From: DASXTW01 sp046726275
GTDB lineage: Bacteria; Actinomycetota; UBA4738
Reading direction: 5' to 3'
DNA: 11,871 nucleotides
Assembly: GCA_046726275.1 (NCBI GenBank)
Contig: JBKPAF010000036.1
Location: 1-11,871 of the forward strand
Shown here one piece after another: positions 6,272-11,871 of the stretch. Numbering within the stretch: position 1 is the stretch's first letter; every line of letters begins with the position of its first letter. The position numbers and the translations under genes were made by a program. The notes below the pieces were generated by a model. It was given only the letters and a program-made list of their open reading frames with translations, did not search any database and was not told where the DNA came from.

Positions 6272-6628
6272 TTACTGGTCGCTCTGCCGCAGAGGCCACA
6301 CGCAGGCGTGGACGCAGACCCAGCCGTCCTCTCGCCGCTCGTACGTGTCGATGTACCGGTTGAACCTCGTGGGCCCCGTGGAGCTCCTGGCGGACACGAT
6401 CGCGACGTCCCCGTCCACGTGCACCACCACTTGGTCGATACCGATGGTCGGCTGGGGATTGCTTCGCAGGTCCTCGATGTATCGCTCCTGATCCCAAACC
6501 TCACCCGTCGCTCCGTCCAGGTACGAGAACGACGGAGAAAGCATCGGCTCGAGCAGCTCCCAGGATCCCCGGCGGAATGCGTCGACGAACCGCTCGTTCA
6601 GCTCCTTCAGCACCTCGGTGTCTCCCAC
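6272..6628 (-). CDS. SnoaL/NTF2-like (DUF4440-type) protein
   Basis: A 118-residue single-domain protein with the cone-shaped alpha+beta fold pattern of the SnoaL/NTF2 superfamily. It has an N-terminal helix (VLKELNERFVDAFRRGSWELLEPML, with the usual hydrophobic spacing), then SPSFSYLDGATGEVWDQERY, a central strand DQVVVHVDGDVAIVSARSS, and the C-terminal pair FNRYIDTYERREDGWVCVHACVWPL. Members are enzymes or ligand-binding proteins; no catalytic residue set can be assigned. I chose GTG 6628 because GGAGGAGG stands six bases upstream and the family starts at this helix. The longer open frame to 6820 runs through the promoter region and codes for nothing recognisable. It is 40 bases ahead of the cyclase gene, so the two are probably co-transcribed. 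Confidence 0.88.
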   Translation of the reverse strand: MGDTEVLKELNERFVDAFRRGSWELLEPMLSPSFSYLDGATGEVWDQERYIEDLRSNPQPTIGIDQVVVHVDGDVAIVSARSSTGPTRFNRYIDTYERREDGWVCVHACVWPLRQSDQ

Positions 6629-6632
6629 TGTG

Positions 6633-6652
6633 CCTCCTCCATTGAGAGGAGG
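6633..6652 (-). promoter_or_regulatory. Leader hairpin covering the ribosome site of the SnoaL-like gene
   Basis: In the minus-strand message CCTCCTC-TCAATG-GAGGAGG is a perfect 7-bp stem with a 6-base loop, and its 3' arm is the GGAGG Shine-Dalgarno of the GTG at 6628. When folded, the ribosome site is fully paired. A translational on/off control is therefore possible; the trigger (temperature, ligand, protein, or simply low basal translation) cannot be read from the sequence. Confidence 0.45.
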
Positions 6653-6716
6653 GCGGGCGTCCCCTGTCTTCAGCCGAGCTCCATCATCGATGACGTTCGG
6701 CTCCCGATCTCGCCGG

Positions 6717-6751
6717 ATTCGGACAGGGTCACGCGTGTCCGAATGTGTCCG
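6717..6751. promoter_or_regulatory. Operator-like inverted repeat between the divergent SnoaL-like and Ada/AlkA genes
   Basis: ATTCGGACA (6717-6725), ten bases, then TGTCCGAAT (6736-6744) is a perfect 9-10-9 inverted repeat. A further TGTCCG copy (6746-6751) starts exactly ten bases after the previous one. The centres of the two arms are 19 bases apart, roughly two helical turns, as expected for a dimeric regulator on one DNA face. The site ends 35 bases before the ATG of the Ada/AlkA gene and about 90 bases upstream of the SnoaL-like start, so it could control either or both. The Ada/AlkA protein has its own AraC-type DNA-binding domain and is one candidate to bind here. Confidence 0.5.
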
Positions 6752-6785
6752 GCAGGAACGACAGGAGTCGGCCATCATCAGCTGC

Positions 6786-8192
6786 ATGACCACCTTCGGG
6801 GCCGTGGTCACAACGGGCATCTATTGCCGGCCGGGCTGCGGTGCCCAGCCTCTGCCCAAGAACGTCCGCCAGTTCTGGTCGGCGGCCGCAGCGGAGGCTG
6901 CCGGGTATCGCGCCTGCCTGCGGTGCCGGCCGTACCGGAGCCAGCCCCCCATGGGCTGGGAGGGTCCCGAGGTCGTCTGCCGTGCGGTCCGGCTCATTCT
7001 CGATGGCGCCCTCGACGGAAAGACCGAGCACGATCTGGCCGCACGGCTGTTCGTCTCCGCTCGACATCTGCGCCGCTTGTTCCAGGAACACCTCGGAGTC
7101 ACGCCGGATCAACTTGCCCGGTCGACCCGAACCCACTTCGCTCGCCGGCTCCTCGACGACACGGACCTGACCATCGCGGACATCGCCTTGGCCGCCGGCT
7201 TCGGCAGCGTCAGGCAGCTCAACCGGGACTGCCGGGCGGTGTTTCGGGGCCCGCCGAGCGAGCTCCGGGCACGCCGGCGGCTGAGCGATCGCCTCGTGGC
7301 CGACGGAGGCCTGGTGCTGCGGTTGCCCTTCCAGCCTCCGCTCGACTGGGAACCCATGCTGACCTACCTGGCTTCCCGCGCGATCCCGGGTGTCGAGTCC
7401 GTGTCGGGTGGCACCTACCGACGAACCGTGGTCATCGATGGCGACCCCGGGGTGATCGAGCTGTCTCAGGGCGGCCCCGATCACGTTCTGCTCCGGGCCC
7501 ACTTGCCGCACTGGGAAGGCCTGATCCACATCGCGCAGCGTGCTCGACGCGTCTTCAACCTCGACTGCGACATCCAAGCAGCCACCCAGCACTTGACCTC
7601 CGACCCCATCGTGGGTCCCCTCGTGCGGGCCCGGCCGGGGATCCGCCCACCCGGCGTGTGGGATCCGTTCGAGACCGGCGTCCGAGCCATCCTCGGCCGG
7701 CGCAACGGCGGTGCGGGTGGCAGCAGGCTCGCTGCGCGGCTGGTCGAGCAGCACGGTTCGCCCGTCCCAGGGCTCCGAGAGTTCGGCCTGACCCATCTGT
7801 TCCCGTCGCCATCGGTGCTGGCGGGCGCCGATCTCAGCGGAATCGGTCTCACCTCCGAGCACGCCACCGCCGTGAACGCCTTTGCCCAAGCCGTCCTGGA
7901 TCACTCTGTTCGACTGGATCGCAGTGAAGCGTTGGAGCAGCTCGTCCGATCGATCACTGCCATCCGGCGCCTCGGTCCGTGGACTGCTCAGTACCTTGCC
8001 CTTCGCATGGGAGAACCGGACGCGTTCCCGTCGACCGATCTCACGCTTCGGCGATCGCTCTCCGTAGGTGAACCGGTCGCACCTCGAGAGGCTGAGCACG
8101 AGGCGGAGCGCTGGCGGCCCTGGCGCTCGCACGCGGCCATACATCTGTGGCTGGGCGAGGGATCTCCGCCGCGTACTCCTGTCCGGAAATGA
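6786..8192 (+). CDS. alkA: Ada metal-binding / AraC HTH / AlkA DNA glycosylase fusion
   Basis: A 468-residue alkylation-damage protein. Residues 1-50 are the Ada Zn domain, with methyl-accepting C14 (TTGIYCRPGC) plus C18, C44 and C47. Residues about 60-165 are an AraC-type HTH (DLAARLFVSARHLRRLFQEH; IADIALAAGFGSVRQLNRD). The rest is an AlkA-type N-terminal domain and an HhH-GPD glycosylase domain with WDPFETGVRAILG, GPWTAQYLALR and the catalytic Asp D418 (FPSTDLTLRRSL). It should sense methylphosphotriesters through C14 and excise alkylated purines. The Ada domain is about 24 residues shorter at its N-terminus than in E. coli Ada. The helix after AILG (GRRNGGAGGS) and the hairpin (IRRLGPW rather than LPGIGPW) are divergent. 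The ATG at 6786 lacks a ribosome site; an in-frame GTG at 6735 is an alternative but adds nothing Ada-like. It is divergent from the SnoaL-like gene. Confidence 0.88.
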   Translation: MTTFGAVVTTGIYCRPGCGAQPLPKNVRQFWSAAAAEAAGYRACLRCRPYRSQPPMGWEGPEVVCRAVRLILDGALDGKTEHDLAARLFVSARHLRRLFQEHLGVTPDQLARSTRTHFARRLLDDTDLTIADIALAAGFGSVRQLNRDCRAVFRGPPSELRARRRLSDRLVADGGLVLRLPFQPPLDWEPMLTYLASRAIPGVESVSGGTYRRTVVIDGDPGVIELSQGGPDHVLLRAHLPHWEGLIHIAQRARRVFNLDCDIQAATQHLTSDPIVGPLVRARPGIRPPGVWDPFETGVRAILGRRNGGAGGSRLAARLVEQHGSPVPGLREFGLTHLFPSPSVLAGADLSGIGLTSEHATAVNAFAQAVLDHSVRLDRSEALEQLVRSITAIRRLGPWTAQYLALRMGEPDAFPSTDLTLRRSLSVGEPVAPREAEHEAERWRPWRSHAAIHLWLGEGSPPRTPVRK

Positions 8193-8288
8193 CCACCTTC
8201 TGACCCGCCGACTCTCCGTACCTCCGGGTTGGAGAACGACCAGTGTGACCATCTGTGTTCTCGACCTCGACACAAAGGAGGGAGCACC

Positions 8289-9491
8289 ATGAGACGCATC
8301 AGGTTTCGCACGCTGATCGCGCTGGCAGCCCTCGTCGCCTCGCTGGCGTTCCTCACCTCTGACGTGGGTCCGGCCGGAGCCCAGCAGACTCGGACGAGCC
8401 TGTACCAGGTCACCGAGCTCGGTTCACTCGGCGGGACGACCAGCGCCGGAAACAGCGTCAACAACCGCGGGTGGATCGCCGGCTCCTCCAACCTGTCGGG
8501 TGACGAGGCGACCCGGGCCGCCCTGTGGCGAGATGGGACTCCCCTCGACCTCGGGACGCTCGGCGGACCCAACAGCGCCGTCCTGTGGCCGGTGAAGAAC
8601 AACGCCGGGATGATCGCCGGCGTCGCCGAGACCGATCAGATGGATCCGCTGGGAGAGTCGTGGAGCTGCTCGTTCTTCTTCCCGACAGCGACGGGGCACA
8701 TCTGCCTCGGATTCGTGTGGCAAAACGGCGTGATGAGGCCCCTTCCCACCCTGGGAGGCAACAACGGCTTCGCCACGGGCGCGAACAACCGGGGGCACGT
8801 CGTCGGGTGGGCGGAAAACACCGTTCACGATCCGACCTGCAACCCACCCCAGGTCTTGCAGTTCCGGGCTGTCCGGTGGGACACCCATCACGGCGACCGG
8901 ATCCAGGAGCTCCCTCCACTCCCTGGCGACACGACCAGCGCCGCGACGGCGATCAACAACCGGGGCCAGGTGGTGGGCATCTCTGGCATCTGCGCCAACG
9001 CCGTTGGCGGTTTCAGCGCCGCCCACGCCGTGCTGTGGGAACGTGGCAGGCCAACCGACCTCGGGAACCTTGGCGGTGTCGCGTGGAACACGCCGATGGC
9101 CATGAATCAGCGAGGTGAGGTCGTGGGGTTCGCCAACCTGCCGGGCGGCGACCCCGGCGCGTTCAACGCTCACGCGTTCCTGTGGACCCAAGAGGAGGGC
9201 ATGCAGGATCTCGGTACCTTGCCCGGCGACGCGCTTAGTCAGGGGCTGGGCATCAACGAACAAGGCCAGGTGGTGGGCTTGTCGTGCACCGCCGGCTTCG
9301 GGAGTTGTCGCGCCTTCCTCTGGGAAGACGGCGTGATGACCGACCTGAACGAACTCGTGCCCGGCTACACCGGCCACCTCGTCTTCGCCAACGACATCAA
9401 TGACGCCAGGGAGATCACTGGTCAGACGATCGATGCGGAGACCGGCGATGCGGTGGCGTTCCGGGCGACTCCGCTCGGCGGGAATCCCTGA
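8289..9491 (+). CDS. Secreted HAF-repeat protein
   Basis: A 400-residue exported protein. The signal peptide has a basic start (MRRIRFR), a hydrophobic core (about 8-22) and an AGA-QQ signal-peptidase I site after residue 31. The mature part consists of HAF-type repeats with the pattern DLGTLGG...A..INN.GQVVG......AxLW..G. The LGxLGG-like landmark occurs seven times, near residues 45, 88, 152, 208, 258, 308 and 353, about 43-64 residues apart. This fits seven blades of a beta-propeller, although the fold is inferred. Cys residues at 127, 139, 184, 235, 333 and 340 could form disulfides outside the cell. The ATG at 8289 has a strong AAAGGAGGG site; a frame extension to 8229 adds only noncoding-like sequence. 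Function unknown: such proteins are annotated as extracellular repeat proteins. NIPSNAP follows after nine bases. Confidence 0.92.
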   Translation: MRRIRFRTLIALAALVASLAFLTSDVGPAGAQQTRTSLYQVTELGSLGGTTSAGNSVNNRGWIAGSSNLSGDEATRAALWRDGTPLDLGTLGGPNSAVLWPVKNNAGMIAGVAETDQMDPLGESWSCSFFFPTATGHICLGFVWQNGVMRPLPTLGGNNGFATGANNRGHVVGWAENTVHDPTCNPPQVLQFRAVRWDTHHGDRIQELPPLPGDTTSAATAINNRGQVVGISGICANAVGGFSAAHAVLWERGRPTDLGNLGGVAWNTPMAMNQRGEVVGFANLPGGDPGAFNAHAFLWTQEEGMQDLGTLPGDALSQGLGINEQGQVVGLSCTAGFGSCRAFLWEDGVMTDLNELVPGYTGHLVFANDINDAREITGQTIDAETGDAVAFRATPLGGNP

Positions 9492-9500
9492 GCAGCCGGA

Positions 9501-9863
9501 GTGACTGAGGAAGGCGAGGCGGCGCGGATCCTCGAGATCCGTTCCTACGGGCTCAAGCCGGGGACGGCCGTAGAGTTCGCTCGGTTGGTCGGGGAGGCCT
9601 CGGTGCCGATGCTTCGGCACCGAGGGATCGATGTGGTGTCCTTCGGGCCCTCATTGGGGGACGTAGACGCCTTCTACCTGATTCGGGCGTATGCCAGTGT
9701 GGATGATCTCGAGCGGAGCCAGGCGGCCTTCTACGAAAGCCAGGAGTGGCGCCTCGGTCCCCGAGAGGCTGTCTTGGCCTGCATCGAAACGTACACCTCG
9801 ATCGTGTTCCGGTTAGGCATCTCCGGCGTGGAGTCTCTGCGGAAGGCCGGCGCCCCAGACTAG
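9501..9863 (+). CDS. NIPSNAP family protein
   Basis: A 120-residue protein matching the NIPSNAP (dimeric alpha/beta-barrel) family: ARILEIRSYGLKPGTAVEFA at the N-terminus, then VSFGPSLGDVDAFYLIRAYAS in the middle, and a helix AFYESQEWRLGPREAVLACIE near the C-terminus. Bacterial members are small cytoplasmic proteins without a firmly known reaction. The GTG start at 9501 lies nine bases after the HAF gene stop, with only a weak CCGGA before it, so translation may depend on coupling to the upstream gene. It ends eleven bases before the convergent decarboxylase gene, with no room for a strong terminator. Confidence 0.9.
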   Translation: MTEEGEAARILEIRSYGLKPGTAVEFARLVGEASVPMLRHRGIDVVSFGPSLGDVDAFYLIRAYASVDDLERSQAAFYESQEWRLGPREAVLACIETYTSIVFRLGISGVESLRKAGAPD

Positions 9864-9874
9864 AGCTGGCTAAG

Positions 9875-11263
9875 TCAACCGATCGTCCCGGGCAACAATC
9901 TCCTGATCGCTTCGACCGCCTTGTCGACGTCGGCCTCAGTCGTCGACCAGTTGGAAACGGAGATCCGCATGTACCGGCGGCCGCGCCAGGTCGTCCCGCC
10001 CATCCAGCACGTGCCCTCGCGCTGCACGGCGGCGATGAGCCGATCGGTGCGTTCGTCGGAGCCGAACCTCACCAGGACCTGGTTGAGGACGATGTCGTTG
10101 CCGACCTCGGCCTCTTCGATCGCGCCGAGCTGCTCGCCGAACCGTCGGGCCAGGGCACAACACCGTTCAATGAGCTCACTCAGGCCCCGCCGACCCAGCT
10201 GGCGGATGGCGGCCCACGTCGCGAATCCGCGGGCGCGGCGCGATGACTCGGGGACATAGTCGGACGGCGCGCGGACCTGCCCCTCACCGCCCCCCTCGAG
10301 GTAGGCGGCCGTATACGACATCGAGGCGGCGTGCGCGTGGGCATCTGCGCAGAGCACGAATCCCGTGTCATAGGGAACGTTCAGCCACTTGTGCCCGTCC
10401 ACGGTCCACGAGTTGGCCTGATCGATGCCTGCGACGAGGTATTTCAGCGCGGGGCTCACGGCAGCCCAGAGCCCGAAGGCGCCGTCGACGTGAACCCAGG
10501 CGCCGCGCGTGCGGGCCGCGTCACACGCGGCGACCAGATCGTCGCAGGCGCCCGTGTTCACGTTTCCCGTCTGGGCGCACACGATGGTCGGCAACTCCGG
10601 ACCCGCATCCAGGACGCCGACCAGGGCCTCGGGGTCGATGGCGCCGTTCGCGCCCGCGGCGACGGGCTCGACAGCTCCGGCCCCGATCCCCAGAAGTCGC
10701 AACGAACGATCGATCGTGGCGTGGCGCTCCTCGCTCGCCACCACCCGGATCTTCGGCGCGCCGGTGAGCCCGAGAGTCTCCACGTCCCACCCGGCCTGGG
10801 CGAGGACCCGGTGCCGGGCCGCCGCCAGCGCCACGGTGTTCGCGCTCTGGGCCCCGGTGACCAGTCCGAAGGAAGCATGAGCGGGCAGCCCGAACAACTG
10901 CTTGAGCCAATCGCCGACCACGTCCTCGATCGCCGCCGCGGCGGGCGACGTAGTGGAGTTGAACGCGACCTGGTCCCACCCTGTGGTCAGGATGTCGGCA
11001 CAGGTGGGGGCGTCGAGGGCGCCGCCGATGACGAAGCCGAAGTACCTCGGTCCCGCGGTCGACACCAGCGCCGGCTCCACCGCGGTTACGAGCTGCTCGA
11101 TCACTGCCTGGGGATCGCTTCCCTCCGACGGGACCGGGCCACCCAGGGCGACGAGCAGCGCGTCGAGGTCAACAGACGGCGCGACGGGTCGATCCCCCGC
11201 GCCCTCGCGATAGCTGGCGGCGTGCTCTGCGGCACGCCGAAGCATGTCCCGCATGGAGGACAT
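9875..11263 (-). CDS. PLP-dependent group II decarboxylase / aminotransferase-fold enzyme
   Basis: A 462-residue enzyme of the pyridoxal-phosphate-dependent group II decarboxylase family (aromatic amino acid, glutamate and related decarboxylases). Visible features are the N-terminal PRYFGFVIGGALDAP (72-86), the phosphate-binding loop VTGAQSANTVAL (135-146), H181 in SEERHATIDRSLRLLG that stacks on PLP, D260 in WVHVDGAFGLW that pairs with the pyridine nitrogen, and Schiff-base K292 in TVDGHKWLNVPYD. The C-terminal domain ends with MGGTTWRGRRYMRISVSNW. Length is normal and nothing is missing. The substrate cannot be told from sequence; the family also has members acting as aldehyde synthases. 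The start is taken at ATG 11263; in-frame ATGs at 11254 and 11245 are alternatives. There is no ribosome site, but a GATAAT box lies six bases upstream. A PadR gene lies 72 bases upstream on the same strand and may control it. Confidence 0.92.
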   Translation of the reverse strand: MSSMRDMLRRAAEHAASYREGAGDRPVAPSVDLDALLVALGGPVPSEGSDPQAVIEQLVTAVEPALVSTAGPRYFGFVIGGALDAPTCADILTTGWDQVAFNSTTSPAAAAIEDVVGDWLKQLFGLPAHASFGLVTGAQSANTVALAAARHRVLAQAGWDVETLGLTGAPKIRVVASEERHATIDRSLRLLGIGAGAVEPVAAGANGAIDPEALVGVLDAGPELPTIVCAQTGNVNTGACDDLVAACDAARTRGAWVHVDGAFGLWAAVSPALKYLVAGIDQANSWTVDGHKWLNVPYDTGFVLCADAHAHAASMSYTAAYLEGGGEGQVRAPSDYVPESSRRARGFATWAAIRQLGRRGLSELIERCCALARRFGEQLGAIEEAEVGNDIVLNQVLVRFGSDERTDRLIAAVQREGTCWMGGTTWRGRRYMRISVSNWSTTEADVDKAVEAIRRLLPGTIG

Positions 11264-11268
11264 GCGGG
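11244..11268 (-). promoter_or_regulatory. Overlapping inverted repeats across the decarboxylase start codons
   Basis: CCCGCATG (11248-11255), five bases, CATGCGGG (11261-11268) is a perfect 8-5-8 inverted repeat containing two of the candidate start codons. Around it, ATGT (11244-11247) and ACAT (11260-11263) are also symmetric, twelve bases apart. PadR-family regulators often bind ATGT/ACAT-type dyads (usually eight bases apart), so this may be an operator for the neighbouring PadR protein, or an RNA hairpin hiding the start codon. Confidence 0.35.
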
Positions 11269-11269
11269 C

Positions 11270-11275
11270 ATTATC
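11270..11275 (-). promoter_or_regulatory. Candidate -10 element of a leaderless decarboxylase promoter
   Basis: GATAAT on the minus strand matches the -10 consensus at five of six positions and lies six bases before the ATG at 11263. Transcription from it would begin at or next to that codon. No good -35 hexamer is present 16-18 bases upstream, which is tolerated in actinobacterial promoters. The absence of a ribosome site fits a leaderless message. Confidence 0.4.
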
Positions 11276-11335
11276 GGCGACGCGGACAGACCCGCGGAGG
11301 GCCGCTCTCCCATCTCGCGCACGAAACCGCCTTGA

Positions 11336-11871
11336 TCAGTCCTCGGCCAGGATCCGGTAGAGCTCCTTGCGCGCCTCGCTTATGACCTCGGCCGCCCGCT
11401 TGCGCTGATCCTCCGAACCCGTCCGCCCGACCTGCATTGCCGCCGCGCCCAGGCCGAACATCGCATCGCGTAGCTGCCCCATCGCTGGGCCGAAAGAACC
11501 GGGCTCCCACGGGGCGGCCCCGCCGTCCCGCTCGCGCCGCTCCTCGAGCTCCTTCCGGCCGGCGTCCGTGAGGGTGAAGACCCGCTTCCCGTCCTGGTCC
11601 TCCCCTCCGATGAGCCCTTCCTCCTCCAGCATCTGGAGGGTCGGATAGATGGATCCGGGGCTCGGCCGCCAGGCCCCGCCCGACCGGCTCTCGAGCTCCC
11701 GGATCAGGTCGTAGCCGTGCATCGGCCGTTCCGCCAGCATCGCCAGGAGCGCCGTTCGGACGTCCCCCCGTCGGGCCCGCCTGCCTCCGGGCCACGATGG
11801 ACCGAACCACGCGGCTCGGCCGTGCCATCCCCACGGCGGCCGGCCTTCTCCGTGGTGGTGGCGCTCGTGGT
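11336..11871 (-). CDS. PadR-family transcriptional regulator (5' end outside window)
   Basis: The frame is open to the window edge and 177 residues are visible. The part before the first ATG at 11740 already reads as a PadR protein: a His/Gly/Trp-rich leader (HERHHHGEGRPPWGWHGRAA), then RRGDVRTALLAMLAERPMHGYDLI, which is the first helix of the winged HTH. The real start is therefore upstream of 11871. The rest is canonical: PSPGSIYPTLQMLEEEGLIGG (recognition helix) and the wing KRVFTLTDAGRKELEE. A C-terminal helix region (RKRAAEVISEARKELYRIL) probably serves dimerisation and ligand response. PadR proteins are repressors of neighbouring genes, often relieved by small hydrophobic or phenolic compounds. 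The decarboxylase gene 72 bases downstream is the obvious candidate target besides the gene itself. Confidence 0.93.
   Translation of the reverse strand, partial: HERHHHGEGRPPWGWHGRAAWFGPSWPGGRRARRGDVRTALLAMLAERPMHGYDLIRELESRSGGAWRPSPGSIYPTLQMLEEEGLIGGEDQDGKRVFTLTDAGRKELEERRERDGGAAPWEPGSFGPAMGQLRDAMFGLGAAAMQVGRTGSEDQRKRAAEVISEARKELYRILAED

Noticed and set aside
6232..6504. N-terminal extension of the minus-strand cyclase up to an ATG at 6504
   Set aside because: It overlaps the whole end of the SnoaL-like gene in another frame and has low-complexity R/T/S/G-rich sequence; the family sequence begins only after 6231.
6308..6785. Long plus-strand open frame from 6308 into the AlkA region
   Set aside because: It is a shadow of the SnoaL-like gene and then of the AlkA gene in the wrong frame; its Arg/Pro-rich translation resembles no family.
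8244..8274. TGTG/CACA motifs before the HAF gene as a cAMP-receptor (CRP) site
   Set aside because: The TGTGT and ACACA arms are eleven bases apart, not the six expected for CRP, and the nearer TGTGACCATCTGTG is not symmetric. No CRP gene is in the window.
8424..9620. Long minus-strand open frame opposite the HAF-repeat gene
   Set aside because: The repeat protein has a signal peptide, ribosome site and repeat pattern on the plus strand; the opposite frame is a GC-rich shadow.
10331..11335. Long plus-strand open frame opposite the decarboxylase
   Set aside because: The minus-strand enzyme has all PLP-site residues; the plus frame has biased Arg/Gly content and no recognisable domain.
1..11871. 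Mobile element, prophage, CRISPR or toxin-antitoxin system
   Set aside because: No transposase, integrase, terminal repeats, spaced direct repeats or toxin-like small gene pair is seen; GC content and codon use look even across the window.

Overview
The window is GC-rich, densely packed bacterial chromosome. The gene content points to an uncultured soil-type actinobacterium (Actinomycetota): a DUF6325 + SHOCT gene pair, a PadR regulator with a His/Gly-rich N-terminus, class III nucleotide cyclases, an Ada/AlkA fusion, frequent GTG starts and two candidate leaderless promoters. The taxonomy is inferred from gene content only. I see no tRNA, rRNA, CRISPR array, insertion sequence, integrase or prophage gene. 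No gene-free stretch exceeds about 160 bases.

Layout. (1) 1-1759, plus strand: the 3' part of a NarL-type sensor histidine kinase, translationally coupled (4-base overlap) to an unusual response regulator. That regulator carries a class III nucleotide cyclase homology domain in front of its receiver and LuxR-type DNA-binding domains. (2) 1817-3032, minus strand: a small cluster read DUF6325 -> SHOCT protein -> conserved 140-residue protein. (3) 3160-4558, minus strand: an operon read ArsR-type repressor -> AHSA1/SRPBCC protein -> dihydrofolate-reductase-like (RibD C-terminal fold) protein. It has a good candidate leaderless promoter. (4) 4649-4936, minus: a 2TM-domain membrane protein. (5) 5023-6628, minus: a SnoaL/NTF2-like protein followed by a soluble class III adenylate cyclase with an HTH-like regulatory N-terminus. 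(6) 6786-8192, plus: an Ada metal-binding/AraC/AlkA fusion for alkylation repair. It is divergent from the SnoaL-like gene across a 157-base region that holds a strong operator-like inverted repeat. (7) 8289-9863, plus: a secreted HAF-repeat protein and a NIPSNAP protein. (8) 9875-11871, minus: a PLP-dependent group II decarboxylase-like enzyme preceded by a PadR regulator that runs off the window.

Together this looks like an accessory signalling and stress neighbourhood. Two cyclase-domain proteins of different design lie less than 5 kb apart: one canonical, one fused to a response regulator with altered purine-site residues. The rest are one-component regulator/effector pairs (ArsR-SRPBCC, PadR-decarboxylase, Ada-AlkA). 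The most unusual item is the cyclase-receiver-LuxR fusion coupled to its kinase. The most interesting non-coding items are the operator-like repeat at 6717-6751, the Shine-Dalgarno-masking hairpin at 6633-6652 and the promoter/hairpin over the decarboxylase start at 11244-11275.
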